Assembly: GCA_033439265.1 (NCBI GenBank)
Contig: JAVTVX010000034.1
Coordinates: 15,700,501 to 15,764,500 of the forward strand
Direction: 5' to 3'
DNA length: 64,000 bases
Source of the DNA: Dillenia suffruticosa
Lineage: Eukaryota; Streptophyta; Magnoliopsida; Dilleniales; Dilleniaceae
A model generated the notes under the pieces. That model made no database searches. It worked only from the letters and a program-made list of their open reading frames with translations, and was not told where the DNA came from. Below, in pieces: positions 1 through 11,600 of the stretch; positions within the stretch are counted from its first letter, which is position 1; the number at the start of each line of letters is the position of its first letter. The position numbers and the translations under genes were made by a program.

Positions 1-133
1 TTCCATATTCCTCCGTCACCACAAATGGTAGGGAATTAAAATCCCATCAGTTACCATTTGTGCATATGGAAAGTGGGATAATTTCCTTTTTCCAAATAAG
101 GAAAGATGCCCCACGTGGGCATTCATTCCTTCA
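1..133 (-). repeat. 3' LTR of the copia element (partial)
   Basis: Bases 1-133 match 6785-6917 with a single difference. The right boundary is set by the end of the match with the right LTR (terminal TTCA on the plus strand, TGAA on the minus) and by the adjoining polypurine tract. The rest of this LTR lies left of the window. Confidence 0.93.
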
Positions 134-146
134 TCTCCCACTTGCA
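134..146 (-). other. Polypurine tract of the copia element
   Basis: Read on the minus strand the bases are CAAGTGGGAGA and directly precede the 3' LTR. A purine-rich AAGTGGGAGA-type tract is usual at this place in plant copia elements, where it primes plus-strand DNA synthesis. Confidence 0.8.
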
Positions 147-1281
147 CACGAGGGCATTTTCATCCATCACGAGATCACAGCTCATGCGATCTCCTGTATC
201 ACCCTTCTGGATTTTCATACTAGATTGGGTGTCGTGCGACTGGCGAGTACACCTGCAAATAAAGACTTCTCGATGCACCTGTTAGGATGTTCGAGGAATC
301 GTCGTTAATAATAAAAAAAAAACATCTCGCTGTACCCCAGACACATCACATTTACATCCTTCGAGTCACTTTCCTCATCGAAAGTCATCTCCAATATATC
401 CTCGAATGTGTATTCACTATTACGTTCGTATCCCAACGTGGATATACGTAACAGACCGGTCGGTGAATACAACACAACGATGTAATGTTGATTGGTCTTC
501 CTTTCCCAAACTCGAATCCATCGATCTCAATTCAGCTGCTTTCCTAGACCTGCCCCTTAGACCTCAATTTATCTTCCGGGCCATAGGTAAACAGACTAAA
601 GTAGCAAATACTGAATCAAGACTTCTAGAGACAGTCGAAAGTAAAAAAAGGGTACTTGAGATCTCACCCAATGGATCTCGGGTCTCACACAGTGGGAACG
701 GGGATCATGAATAGATCGTCTCATGTAATTGCTCCCACTATCCCTAGTCGTCATCACACGCGGTATGAAACGCGTGTCACAGTGTTAATCCCTTATTTCT
801 CAAAAGAGCATATGTCAGATTTCTTAACACTGTGCAGATACGGGACTCAGTCTACACATAAGACTCTACCCAGAGATCTCAGAGAGAGTGTCTCAGAGAC
901 AATATCACTATCGCAGGTGATGTCTGAGATCTCAAATCTGGCTACTCACAGGCAATATGGATGTGGGTATTTCCATGTCGGTCATATCCCAAATGACCTC
1001 ATCCTGAACGCGTATCAGGGCGACTTTTGTTCTAGCTGGGCCACTCTCAATGCCTCTTACGACTAAAAACTGTCTCATCTCCACTCACTCAGAGTTGGAG
1101 GTGGTCGCTCGTGTGAGAGAGTCGACCTCACCTGCCTGACATATATTTTATCACATCAAAAATATACATGATATAAATAAGTGCATTATTTAAGAAAATT
1201 TAAATGTGACTGAATAATGCACAAAATCATATATAAAAATATAATAAGCATCACATCGTCAGTTTAGTACAATGAGAAAAG
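147..1281 (-). other. Copia 3' non-coding spacer
   Basis: About 1.1 kb between the end of the RNase H region and the polypurine tract. I see no long open frame on the minus strand here and no recognisable domain. The plus-strand frames have no similarity I recognise and look accidental. The spacer is long for a copia element, where pol usually ends close to the tract, so it may hold captured or decayed sequence. Confidence 0.5.
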
Positions 1282-3171
1282 TCAAAATATTCCCAAACCC
1301 AATGACTCTCTATGTGCTATAAATGAGTCTCTAGTGATGGGTTTGGTGAAGGGGTCAGCCACCATGCAATGTGTCGAGATGTACTTGACGGTCACTTCAC
1401 CCTTTTCGATGATGTCTCTAACAAAATTATATCTGGTGTCTATGTGTTTGGTCCTACTATGATACTTAGGGTCTCGAGTGTAGGCGATAGCAGCCTGATT
1501 ATCACAGTAAATCATCACTGGCCTCCCACTATCAGCCACAACCCCTAAGTCATCTAATAGTCTTCGGAGCCTAACACTCTCCTGAATTGCGACTGAGCAA
1601 GCTACAAACTCAGCCTCCATCGTAGATAAAGCTACACAGGTCTGCTTCTTGCTGCTCCAAGAAATGGCACCGCCATTGAGTAAGAAGGCAAAACCTGATG
1701 TCGATTTGCGCTTATCCAGATCACCGCCCCAGTCGGCGTCTGAATATCCTATGAGGCGCAAATCCCCTCTCCCATAACACAAGGAGTAGCTCGCAGTTCC
1801 CTTGAGATATCTAAAAATCCTTTTCACTGCTCTCCAGTGACCCCTTCCAGGATTTGATTGATATCTACTCACCAGACCGACTGCGTAACATATGTCTGGT
1901 CGTGTACACAACATCGCATACATCAGACTTCCCACTGCGCTGGAATAAGGGATTTTACGCATCTCCCTTATATCTTCCTGAGTTTTCGGGCACATCTCAA
2001 GACTCAGACCATCACACTTGGCGATTGGAGTATCAATGGGATTACAATCACTCATCCCAAAGCGTTCGAGAATTTTCTTAATGTAGGTCTCTTGTGAAAG
2101 AGCCAACATTCTTCTCGATTGATCTCTCTGGATCTTAACTCCAAGGATGAACTCAGTTTCACCCATGTCGATCATGTCGATCATGTCGAAGCTCAATGAC
2201 AACCAAGCCTTGATCGTCATCATATACTGAATGTTGTTCCCAGCCAACAGTATATCGTCCACATATAGGGACAGGATCACAAAAGAGTTATCAGATCGTA
2301 TCAAGTAAACACAATGATCCTCCTCGATCATTGTAAAACCATAAGATATCACCTCCTCGTGGAATCTTAGGTACCACCGCCTGGATGATTGCTTTAGGCC
2401 ATATATCGACTTCCGAAGTCGACAGATCTTGTCCTCATGACCTACTAGAACGAACCCAGAGGGCTGTTCTATGTAGATCTCCTCATCCAGATTTCCATTA
2501 AGGAAAGCGGTCTTTACATCCATCTGATGCAACTCTAGATCCATGCTCGCGACAATCGCCAAGAGTAGACGGATCGATGTAAATTTGACTACGGGGGAGA
2601 AAGTCTCCTCGTAATCAATGCCCTTTGTCTGTGTGTAACCCTTGGCTACTAGACAGGCTTTGTATCTTTCTACTGATCCGTCGGCTTTTCTTTTGATTTT
2701 GAGAACCCACTTGTTCCCTATGGCCCTTCTATCCTCAGGTAGGTCAACTAGGTCCCAGACCCCGTTGACCCTCATTGATTCCATCTCCTCTTTCATGGCC
2801 TCTAGCCATTGGTCCTTCATAGGACTCTCGAGAGCCTTCTCAAAGGTTTGAGGTTCTTCATCATCCTCAGGAGTCACGATGAGAATCTCATCCTCTATCG
2901 GAAAATGACATCGGGGTATATGTCCCCGACTACTCCTACGAGGAGGAGGAGCCTCCTCACCTCGAGATGGGTCACTCCCACTAGGAACAAGATCCTTTTC
3001 AGGCTCTTGGGTCCCACCCCTAGGCTTAATTGGGCCGTCAGGCTCACCCATCTCATAAAAGGTGAAATCCTGGTCGATTTCGCCTCTTTTAGGGAAATCA
3101 TTTTCCAGGAACGTAGCATTACGAGATTCGATCTCGGAGACCGTGCCATCCGTACGTTCACCTAGGAACAC
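1282..3171 (-). pseudogene. Copia pol: reverse transcriptase and RNase H
   Basis: About 629 residues carrying the copia RT (RVT_2 type) followed by RNase H. Visible landmarks: the entry motif with KWVLKIKRKADGS and YKACLVAKG, the VKTAFLNG motif, the catalytic YVDD box in SLYVDDILLAG, then the RNase H motifs DADWGG, LSTMEAEF and DNQAAIAY. In the family this protein copies the element RNA and removes the template. It is one section of the original polyprotein, downstream of integrase, as expected for Ty1/copia. The element is a fossil with about two frame breaks overall, so this section is not a free-standing host gene. Confidence 0.93.
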
Positions 3172-3216
3172 ATGTCCCTTAGAATGTTCAGAGTACCTTA
3201 CAAAGATACATTTCTT

Positions 3217-4416
3217 TCATCGTGGGCCTAACTTGCCGTGTGGGTGCGAGGAATCGTGAACGTATGCGGCACAACCCCATGGTCTCAAATGGCTAAGGTC
3301 AGGCTGCCTCCCTGTCCAAAGCTCGTATGGGGTACTGACTACGGACTTGGTTGGAACACGATTAAAAACGTAGGCGGCAGTCAACAATGCATCTCCCCAA
3401 TGGGAGATAGCCAAATTGGCTTGCGCCATCATCGATCTCACCATCTCCAACAAAGTCCTATTCCTTCTCTCAACTACCCCGTTCTGCTGGGGAGTAGCAG
3501 GAATAGTCAACTGTCTCGTAATGCCATTCTCGAAACAGAGCTCTTTAAATTCCTCAGACAAGTACTCGTGTCCTCTATCGGTTCTGAGAGTTTTAATTTT
3601 CAAGTCTAACTGGTTTTCTACCTCGCTGATAAACCTCCTGAAGCAATCTAATGCCTCAGACTTGTGCGAGATTAGGTAGACGTAACCGAAACGTGTGTAA
3701 TCATCTATAAACGTAATGAAATACGTGGCTCCGTTTCGGGCTCTCACATTCATAGGTCCACAAATATCGGAGTGGATCAATTGCAATGGGGTCCCAGCCC
3801 TCATTGCTTTTCCAAATGGTTTCCTCGTCGTTTTGCCGGCTAGACAAAACTCACATAAGGGCAACTCGATCCGGGTTAGCGGGCCCAACAAGCCACTCGT
3901 AGCTAACCGGTTCATTCTCTCTTGCCCTATGTGGCCAAGTCTACTATGCCAAATCGAAACATCATCAACTACGCTATCAGATGTATACGCAATAGAAGAC
4001 AAATCAGAAATTTTATTAAAGGAAACCAAATCCAACGCATAAAGTCCATCATGGACTAAACCAGTACATAAAACAGAGTTATCGTAAATGACAGAAACAC
4101 TCAAATTTCTGAAAATGACAGAGTATCCTAAACGATCTAAACAAAGGACAGAAGTGAGATTCCGCCGAATCTCGGGAGCATACAACACATGATGCAGGTA
4201 TAGGACTTGGTTACTTGGCAGCATCAGCTTGCATGTACCAATCCCCTTCACAACCACAAATGCTCCGTTCCCCACGTACAGCCTCCTAGCTTGGGGACTC
4301 AATCGGCGGAACTCCACATATGCGCTCCTTTCTCGAGCTACATGGTCGGTGGCTCCTGAGTCTTTCGCTCGCCACACTCGCGAGCGAAATGCCCAGATTT
4401 GCCACAAACGTAGCAT
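3217..4416 (-). pseudogene. Copia pol: protease C-terminal part, GAG-pre-integrase and integrase
   Basis: About 400 residues. The first part has the DSGATDH protease-type active site, followed by the GAG-pre-integrase zinc finger (HSRLGHIG and later CEFCLAGK, giving H-H-C-C), then the integrase core starting near LIHSDICGPM with the catalytic Asp pattern (D of HSD, later TDRGHEY) and a Glu near NGVVERRNRTL. The C-terminal RPWGCAAYVH segment is typical of copia integrases. It inserts element cDNA into the host genome. The region overlaps the gag frame at its start. Confidence 0.92.
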
Positions 4417-5204
4417 CGAACTTTGCTCTTGTCGAGCTCCTTCTTCTTACGTGTCTGCCCTCTATCAACGGTTTTTGCTGATGGCTTCCTCTTAGCCTGG
4501 CTAGGTTTCTTGTCATATTTGCGCCATTTGCGCTTGACGCCCTTGGAGCCCTTACTCGACTCCGCCACATAGGCATGACCAGAAACCGACCTAGCCACCT
4601 CCTGGCGCTCCTCCTCGAGCTCACAATGCCTACGCACGTCCATGAAAGTACGAATACTCTCAGTATGCGTGAGGTAGGTCTTTACAACATCCCAGGAGTC
4701 AGGCAAGGACTGGATTACTCCCAGTACCTGAAGCTCATCAGACATTGGCTCCCCCATGTTCTTTAGAGAAGCGATCATACTTGACATATGCATCAAATGC
4801 TGCTTCATGGTATGATCGGGTCTCTTCTTATAGGTGATAAACCTATAAGTCAGCATCCTCAGCTTAGGAGCTGACCGGGAGCCAAGGTGCTCTCTCAGAG
4901 CACTCCAAACCGACATCGCAGTAGGATACTGCTCGTACATTGGAATCAGATCATCGTGCATGCTGCTAAGGAGGATGACCCTAGCTTGGCCATCCTTCTT
5001 CTTCCATGCACGATACGCCTCCTCATCCAGTTTCGCCTGAGGCGTATCACCCACCCCGGGATCTGTCATCTCGTGTAATAGAACCTCCGCTAGATCCTGC
5101 TCCTCGAAGACAAATTGAACTTTACGGTGCCAAATCTCATAACTGTCACCATTCAACTTGTCTCCCTTAACGAGATCAAGTACAATACTTTTTGTCGCAG
5201 CCAT
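4338..5204 (-). pseudogene. Copia gag with CCHC zinc knuckle
   Basis: The minus-strand frame begins at the ATG at 5204 (MAATKSIVLDL). The four codons upstream of it start with GTG, so they are unlikely to be used. The body is a UBN2-type copia gag (KLNGDSYEIWHRKVQFVF, later MHMSSMIASLKNMGEPM). Near the C-terminus is a nucleic-acid-binding zinc knuckle, CYVCGKSGHFARECG (C-X2-C-X4-H-X4-C). Gag packages element RNA in virus-like particles. Length, about 289 residues, fits the family. Confidence 0.9.
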
Positions 5205-6459
5205 TGTCTCTGTCACACAAAAAGAAAGAGACGTTAGTGACTAATAATGTTTATTTTCACAATTTCGTGCACCCTACGAATTAACAATCCAAAATGAATC
5301 GAGTATTGACCCCAAAGTGAGCATATGAGTCAACGGACACCATACACCACAACCCGGGACCTCATCTCACCATCCGGACTTTAATTCAGTGCACAAAATC
5401 CCACAAATAGTCACAAATATGTACATAGGACCCCCAAAAAATTGAAAAAATCAATTTTCGACGACCTGACGCGCCGCCGGGGTCCCCACGCGCCGCTGTT
5501 CGCCGGCGGTGCCCTCCACGCGCCACCACGCGCCGGCAGCTGCATGCTGCACGCGCCAGACGCGCGGCGCGCGTCACACGCGCTGCCGCGCGTCACACGC
5601 GCTGCCACGCGTGGCTCGGCTCACGCGCGCCCAGTCGCGACGCGCGGCTCATGCTCCTTCACGCGCTGAGCCGCCCTGAGCCGGGTCAGACCGGGGTCGG
5701 TCAACGGGTCAGGGTTGACCCGACCGACCCGGTCAACGGTCCGGTCCGACCCGGTCGGGTCGGTTTGCGGGTCGGTCCGGGTCAGGGTCCGACCCGACGC
5801 GCCCGCGTACCCCGCTTCACGCGCCTCTGTGGCGCGTGCACTACACGCGCCTGCTGGACGCGCCTTCTGGCGCGTGCTCGTCACGCGCCCGCGGGTCTGG
5901 GCCGGTTCTTCTTCGCCCGACGGGTCCTGCAACGGGTTTTTCGACCCGATTCTCTGAAAACCCATTTCCGGCTAATTTTTTACGAAGGTTTCTACCGGAA
6001 AATATATTTGGACTTCCCAAAAATATTTCGAACTCATTTTCTGAATGATTCAAGCCCTAAACACGGCGAATCATATATCCAAATTTTGGCCCTCCGCGGC
6101 CTCGTCGGAAATCCCAGTTTCCGACAACCAATCAATGCAAAATGCATGTCAAAACGTAGATCATTGCACATGGAACACAAATATGCCATTTATTTAGATC
6201 AACAATCCCTCTACACGGATAGATCTAGGTTTTTAAGTTTTGGGCACCCTTAGGGCCGAAAACTTCAATTTCAATTTTCATGGCTTAAACATGCTCAAAA
6301 AATTCAGAAAAAATTATATTTGAGATTTACGTGACATGGGTAACGTCACGGTATATTCGGATTCACGAAACTCATCCGTAATCCGAAACCCATTTTTGCA
6401 ACCCCATAATTTTTATACCCGAAAATGTTCCGAAAATAATTGAATAAATCCAACCCTAC
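5205..6459 (-). other. Copia leader with strongly GC-rich repeat block (5440-5960)
   Basis: This stretch lies between the primer binding site and gag. At 5440-5960 GC content rises sharply, with many copies of short ACGCGC/GCGCGT words, then a block of interleaved GACCCG and CGGGTC words around 5690-5800. The long plus-strand frames across it are low complexity and antisense to the element, so I do not call genes. 5960-6459 returns to AT-rich non-coding sequence. A leader of 1.25 kb is long for a copia element. Confidence 0.7.
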
Positions 6460-6471
6460 GCTCTGATACCA
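6460..6471 (-). other. Primer binding site (tRNA-iMet)
   Basis: On the minus strand the bases read TGGTATCAGAGC, the standard plant copia site complementary to the 3' end of initiator methionine tRNA, one base from the 5' LTR end. Confidence 0.92.
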
Positions 6472-6472
6472 A

Positions 6473-6917
6473 TGTTGGATTTATATGCACATACACATGC
6501 GGAAGCGTGCAATATTTTCGGAATCATAAAAGATTAGGGTTTTCGGGCATACCTAAAAATGTAGATTGCAAAATCCGGGGAACCACGAACCTCGATCAAT
6601 CGACCTCGCCGTCGGGATGATAACCACAAAAGTCGAGCTATCACCGCAGCACCACGACACCTCAATCGAATCCGGTGACACAAATTCTCTTCGTAGAATT
6701 TTTCTCCCTCTCTCTCAATTGTCTCCTCACAATTTTTTTTGTGCAATCTTGGAATGAATTGTGCCTCCTAGGGTTTACCCTAGTTTCCATATTCCTCCGT
6801 CACCACAAATGGTAGGGAATTAAAATCCCATCAGTTACCATTTGTGCATATGGAAAGTGGGATAATTTCCTTTTTCCAAATAAGGAAAGATGCCTCACGT
6901 GGGCATTCATTCCTTCA
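6473..6917 (-). repeat. 5' LTR of the copia element
   Basis: 445 bases. On the minus strand it starts TGAAGGAATG and ends AATCCAACA, so it has the TG...CA ends of LTRs. The right edge is where similarity to the left LTR stops and gypsy gag resumes. The 5 bases after it, GGTTT, would be one copy of the target-site duplication; the other copy is outside the window. Confidence 0.93.
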
Positions 6918-7671
6918 GGTTTAATATCCTATCTAACTCCACTGATGAAGCTAGAAATGAAGTAGTCTTTAGGAAGCCGTGGGTTTTTATGTAGCATAAC
7001 TGACCAAAACTCTTCAAACCTCTCTTGAAAATCAGTAAGGGAACCATTCTATTGAAGTTTGTTGAACTCTTCTAACTCATTTTGTAATCCTTTTGCTTCA
7101 AACCTCTACAACAGTATTTGAGAGAATTGTTCCCAATCCACATCTCTTTTCGTCATTTTGATGTCTTAATACTAGATTTCAACCTTGTCTTCTAAGTGCA
7201 TTTCCACGGTATCAAACCATTGATATTTGGGTAACTAATAGACATTGAAAAATTTTGTACACTTCATCAACCAACCTCGAGAATTCTCCCCAAGGAATGA
7301 GGGCAATTCGATCTTGGGAGCATTGGGGATCCACCCTTGGTTTAAAGGGTCATTCTTGATTGTACCAGTGTCTCCATCTTTCTTCAATCTGTTATCAACT
7401 AGGGTAAGTGGTAAGGGGGAGCTAAGGATTTTGTTAGTTTAGGGTTTTTCATTTTCGTCTCATTGATTTTATTTTAATAGTGTACCAATCTCAGGTTCTA
7501 TGCTAGCCATAAAGGCTTCCATTCTTTGGTTCTACTCATTGATCTTCTAGTTGATTATTTTAACTTCATTCGCTAGTTCTTTAACCTCATTTGTCAATTC
7601 TTGTATTTTGGCGTCTTGTTTCTTAATTCGATCATCATTGTGCATTTGACAAGTTCCTTCTATCATTAATT
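6918..7671 (-). pseudogene. Ty3/gypsy gag remnant interrupted by the copia element
   Basis: Minus-strand similarity to plant gypsy gag. Near the N-terminus is a predicted coiled-coil stretch rich in Lys, Glu and Asn (IKKQDAKIQELTNEVKELAN), then PKIELPSFLGENSRGW and later FQERFEEFWSVMLHKNPRLP with FISSFISG, the usual gypsy gag landmarks. The copia element cuts it at 6917/6918 and the downstream part is not in the window. It is an old fossil with several breaks. The start is placed at the minus-strand ATG near 7671, just left of the primer binding site. Confidence 0.85.
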
Positions 7672-7693
7672 CTACTCAAACCAAGGAGTCGAT

Positions 7694-7708
7694 ACTCTAA
7701 TAGCAATT
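7694..7708 (-). other. Probable primer binding site of the gypsy remnant
   Basis: On the minus strand the bases resemble a decayed TTGGTATCAGAGC tRNA-Met site and lie between gag and an LTR-like sequence, where a primer binding site belongs. Confidence 0.55.
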
Positions 7709-8215
7709 TGACACAACCCTGCCCTTTTTCTAGGCAAGAGTTGAGTTTGAGGTTCATACTTAGAATGGAATTAAAAACAGAGTATTGGAAGCTACAGGGG
7801 AGCTGACTTGGAGTAGTGTAGGGAGTGGAGTTGTAGTGTGCAGGAAATGGAAATGAATGAATTAATGTGGAAAGTGCGAAAGAGAAAGAGATTGAGAGAG
7901 AAAGAAAGAGAGAAAGAGGGCTAAGAGAGAAGAAAGATACAGGGGTAGAGGGAGAGAGAACTCATTTCATTCTTGCTCTTTCCATTCCTATCTATCTCTT
8001 TATACTAATTGTTTGATCTGTTATGTAACCAGCCTAACCAATTGCAATCACCTAGCAACTACTTAGCTTTTACAATTGAAACTAATCATCTTGTTGGTTG
8101 GAGCCGTTGAAACTTGCTGGGAGATAGCCGTTGCATTGAATCTTGCAACTTGCTATTACATGTGACCACTCACCGATTGGCCACATGCGCTTGCAGCATG
8201 TGCAGACCCACCATG
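7709..8215 (-). repeat. Probable 5' LTR of the gypsy remnant
   Basis: Directly outside the primer binding site, so by position the 5' LTR. The minus strand shows a TATA-like element (AGTATAAAGAGA near 8000-8010) followed by a CT-rich tract and ends in GTGTCA. No second LTR is in the window, so the outer limit near 8215 is approximate. Confidence 0.5.
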
Positions 8216-9357
8216 GCTGTGCCATGTAATTTTTCTTTTTTGTCCTTTTTTGAGATCTTATCCAGGAAATTCACTTTTTTTTTAAAACATTTTCAAAAAA
8301 AAGGAATTTTTCTAAATTAAATATTTTGGGATTTTATTTAATTTAGAAAATTATCCATTTTGAAAATAATTTTCAAAATAAGAAATTTTCTCAAATTAAA
8401 TATTTTCTTAACTCTTAAAAAAAAATAGGAAACTCTTTTCTTTTCATTTCTTTTGAAACTAGCAATAGGATATTCTAGGGTTTTTGCAAAATTTAAATTA
8501 TATGTTCATAAAATTTAATTTATAATTGAATTTTATTTTTAGATGCATACTCTTCTATGTGTGAGACTTTTTAGATTTACCATTAGAAAGCAATGAAACT
8601 ACATCAACCATTTAATGATATTGGAATGCTTTCCATGCCTACAGGTGTAACGAGTCATGAGTAGTACTTAACATTGTATATCATGACTAGTTAACTAGTA
8701 ATAAAATGATTGCATCGCATAAAAGCAAACATTGATGATATGTAATATGCAATCAAGACTCTTTCTTTTCTTTGTTTTAAACTAACATTTATCTTGCCTT
8801 TGGTTTTATCAATTTACTTAAAAACTTTGTTAGGTAACTCAAAAGTCTACACTAGACTTTTATTAAAACTTTAATGCTACAACTAAACTTAGCATGAGTA
8901 TTATATCATTATACAAGTACATTCATAAATAAACTCATGCAAACTATGAGTTTAAAATGTGTAAGATGAAATGTATGAAAGCAGCTTTTTATGGCTTTCT
9001 GGAATTGGGTTCTTCTACTTTTATTGGACTTGTTATTCGATGCATTATGTTTGGATATAGTTAGAACCCTTATTATTCTTATTGTTTCTCTTTCTCTTCT
9101 TACTAGTCCTAGAAGAAGTGACAAGAGCTAATTTCTTAGATCTCCCTTGGGCCATAGCTTTCTAGGCACGAGCAACATGTCATGAAACTCAACCAATGAT
9201 CATTCAATCTTATTTTTGTCGAAATTCACAATAAATTGACCTAGAGAGTGGCTCTAGGATCATATCCATATGGAACTCATTGTCTAAGGCAAAATGATAA
9301 CCTTCGAGCTTTTCCATAATCCAAATCATATTGTGAGTGTATGTTCCAACTTCAATC
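8216..9357. repeat. AT-rich repeat DNA; 8260-8800 pairs with 12640-13140
   Basis: No gene is visible. 8260-8800 is recognisably similar, in the same orientation, to 12640-13140: both have a run of TTTTGAAAA-type blocks, then CAAATTAAA, AAAATAGGAAAC, ATAAAATTTAATTTAT, and GCAATGAAACTA followed by an ATATATCATGA-type stretch. The copies are clearly diverged. They may be old LTRs about 4.4 kb apart. 8800-9357 shows nothing I recognise. Confidence 0.5.
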
Positions 9358-11600
9358 CTGTCACGCCCCAAACCGGGTTCGTAAGCAGCCGCCCGTTATC
9401 CTGTATACCGGCTGTATTTTTACAGAAAATCGGATAGAATCTGCACATATTTCGGAGGTCTCCCATGTATAATTTGACATGTATATTCAAAATCAACCTG
9501 TCAAATAACAAATGGTCATCCCAACCTCTCCAAGATCAACAAATCCCACCGCAAACATCCAGAACAACGCAAAATTATAAAATTTCTAGTAGTCCTAACC
9601 ATAGATCTCTACTGTCATGCCCAACTAAAGTATGAGTAGCCGCCACACCAAACGGTCCTAAATATTTTTATAAAATGTACAATAAATTTCTCAAGTTAAC
9701 ATTTCAAATATTTACAAGTATTTCAATGCAAATGAAATGAATCTACACGAGAGTTTCACAAATAAATATCCATTATTCATACAGTCATCCCATAAATATA
9801 TACACGGCCAACTACGGATCTCAATATCAAGATCTCGTAGGGTCGAAATAAAGTAAGAAACTCATCTTTCAAATTTAACTTAGAGTTCACCATAGTAAAT
9901 ACCAAATCTACCGAAACTATCAAAAACTTTTAGAATCTGTAACGTCACTCTATCACAATAATCCTGTCTGAGAAAGGAGAAGAAATAGGTGAGTATCAGA
10001 GAAGATACCCAGTGAGTGAGGGAGTTAATATCAACCATAAATAGTGTGGGTGAACCATTGGAGTGTCAAATAACATTTTTCGTAAGCAAAAATTCATAAT
10101 TTGTAACGAAACATAATATGTGTCGAAATATAAACTCATTTAATAAATCATACGATATCATACATATATGCATCCGTATCAAACATCTTTTTCAGAAAAT
10201 TCTGAAGTTCCATCGAAAACATTTCCGTCTCAGATTGGCCGAAACCCCGACGAAAGCCCGCCAAGAGTTTTTCCATCATGTTTCAAAACATACCCCCTTC
10301 TTTGGCGTTGGGTCGTGCCCCACCGGGGTGCAACCGGATATAGCCCGACCTACCATAGAGGGAGACACGTTTGTCTCTCCCGCCAAATATAATCCAACCC
10401 TCATCCACGTTGACCCATCGGGTTGCGCCATGGGAGGATGACTATAGCCATTAATCATACACAAGTACCAATCATTTCGCAAACATCACATAACTAGCAG
10501 GCATCTAACCCACATAGTTTATCAAAACATTTCAAATTCGTGTGCCGATACATTTCATCAAATCATTTTAAATCAACATGCCAATGCAATGGTAGAGTAG
10601 AAAATATTCTAGTTCTCAAATAATGGCACGACATTGATTCATTTCAAACCATGGATGCATAGTCATTGGAAGCATAAATTTACGACACTCCAAATGTCAC
10701 AAAACAAATTTTGAAATTTAATACCACACGTCGAGTCAATGCATATCGAAAGCATGTTTTATTAAAAACATGACAGAAAAACAAGTTCACTATTTTATGC
10801 AAGAGATTAGGGTCTCACTCACATTTCTAATGAGAGTGGTCACTCCCTATTTTCAAAACAAATCCAAATCTGACTCCTCGAGTCTCCCAAAAGATTTCTT
10901 TAATCAAATCATCACAATTTAATATCAAATAACAGTCTAATAAGAGATTTTCTATTTTTCTTTCCAATTTAATACAATCTTAATTTACACAATTTTTTTT
11001 CTAGATTTCCGTTTCATCAAATTTTGAATCATTAGCTCACCAATGATCAAATTTCTAATATTTCTCATTTTTTCTAATTTTCCTTAAATTTAACATATTT
11101 CAGAGTATATATATAGCTTCCGATACAAATTTCAACCTAAATTTTATAAAATTTATTTTAAATGTTGAAAAAATTGCATTTCTCTCACCTAGGGTTTTCT
11201 CGGAGCGCAGGCTTTCGTCCGAATGTCTCCTCGATCACTCCAAATCTGCAATGCTCCATATCAAGACAAGATTTATTATTTAGGTCATAAACACTTAGAT
11301 TAGGATCAAAACCCTAACTTAGTTACATGCGCAGAGGTTTGTGGGCTCGTGGGTCAATGGGCTTCCCGGGCCATAGTGGGCTCGCGGGCTGCGCGCGCTT
11401 GCGGGTTGGCACGATTGCGGGCTGCAGTGGGCTTTGCGGGCCGTAGTGGGCTTACGGGCTGCACTGGCTCGCAGGCTTGTGGGCTCGTGGGCCGATGGTT
11501 TTTGGTAACCACCCCTCAACCTCTCAATAACCCCCTCTCTCTCTCTCTCTCCCAATAACTCCCTCTCTCTCTTTCTCTCTCTTACCCCAATACAACTACT
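9358..11600 (+). repeat. LTR-like repeat beginning TGTCACGCCCCAAACCGGG
   Basis: The opening resembles the starts of several long plant gypsy LTRs. Internal marks include a GAGTATCAGAGAAGATACC stretch followed by CAGTGAGTG, a style also seen at about 34930-35230, and a GC-rich part near 10310-10440. No coding domain is visible. A CT microsatellite runs about 11530-11582. I cannot find its partner LTR, so it may be a solo or truncated LTR. The right end is uncertain. Confidence 0.45.
11325..11495. repeat. GC-rich degenerate tandem repeat
   Basis: A patch built from variants of GCGGGCTGCAGTGGGCTT and GGGCTCGTGGGC, with roughly 20-25 base spacing. It stands out from AT-rich surroundings and gives spurious open frames on both strands. 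Confidence 0.65.

Larger units (their letters stand above)
1..6917 (-). mobile_element. Ty1/copia LTR retrotransposon, young, left end cut by window edge
   Basis: Minus-strand copia element. In minus orientation its order is 5' LTR (6473-6917), a tRNA-iMet primer binding site, a long leader, gag, integrase, reverse transcriptase and RNase H, a polypurine tract, and the 3' LTR (only its last 133 bases are inside the window). Integrase before RT is the copia order. The visible 133 bases of the left LTR differ from the matching right LTR bases at one position, so the insertion looks recent. It sits inside the gag region of an older gypsy element, whose coding sequence resumes at 6918. The coding region looks nearly whole but has about two breaks between frames. 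I did not assign the copia lineage. Confidence 0.95.

Noticed and set aside
5651-6253. 200-codon plus-strand open frame across the GC-rich copia leader
   Set aside because: Low complexity, antisense to the element, and explained by GC-rich repeats that suppress stop codons. No domain.
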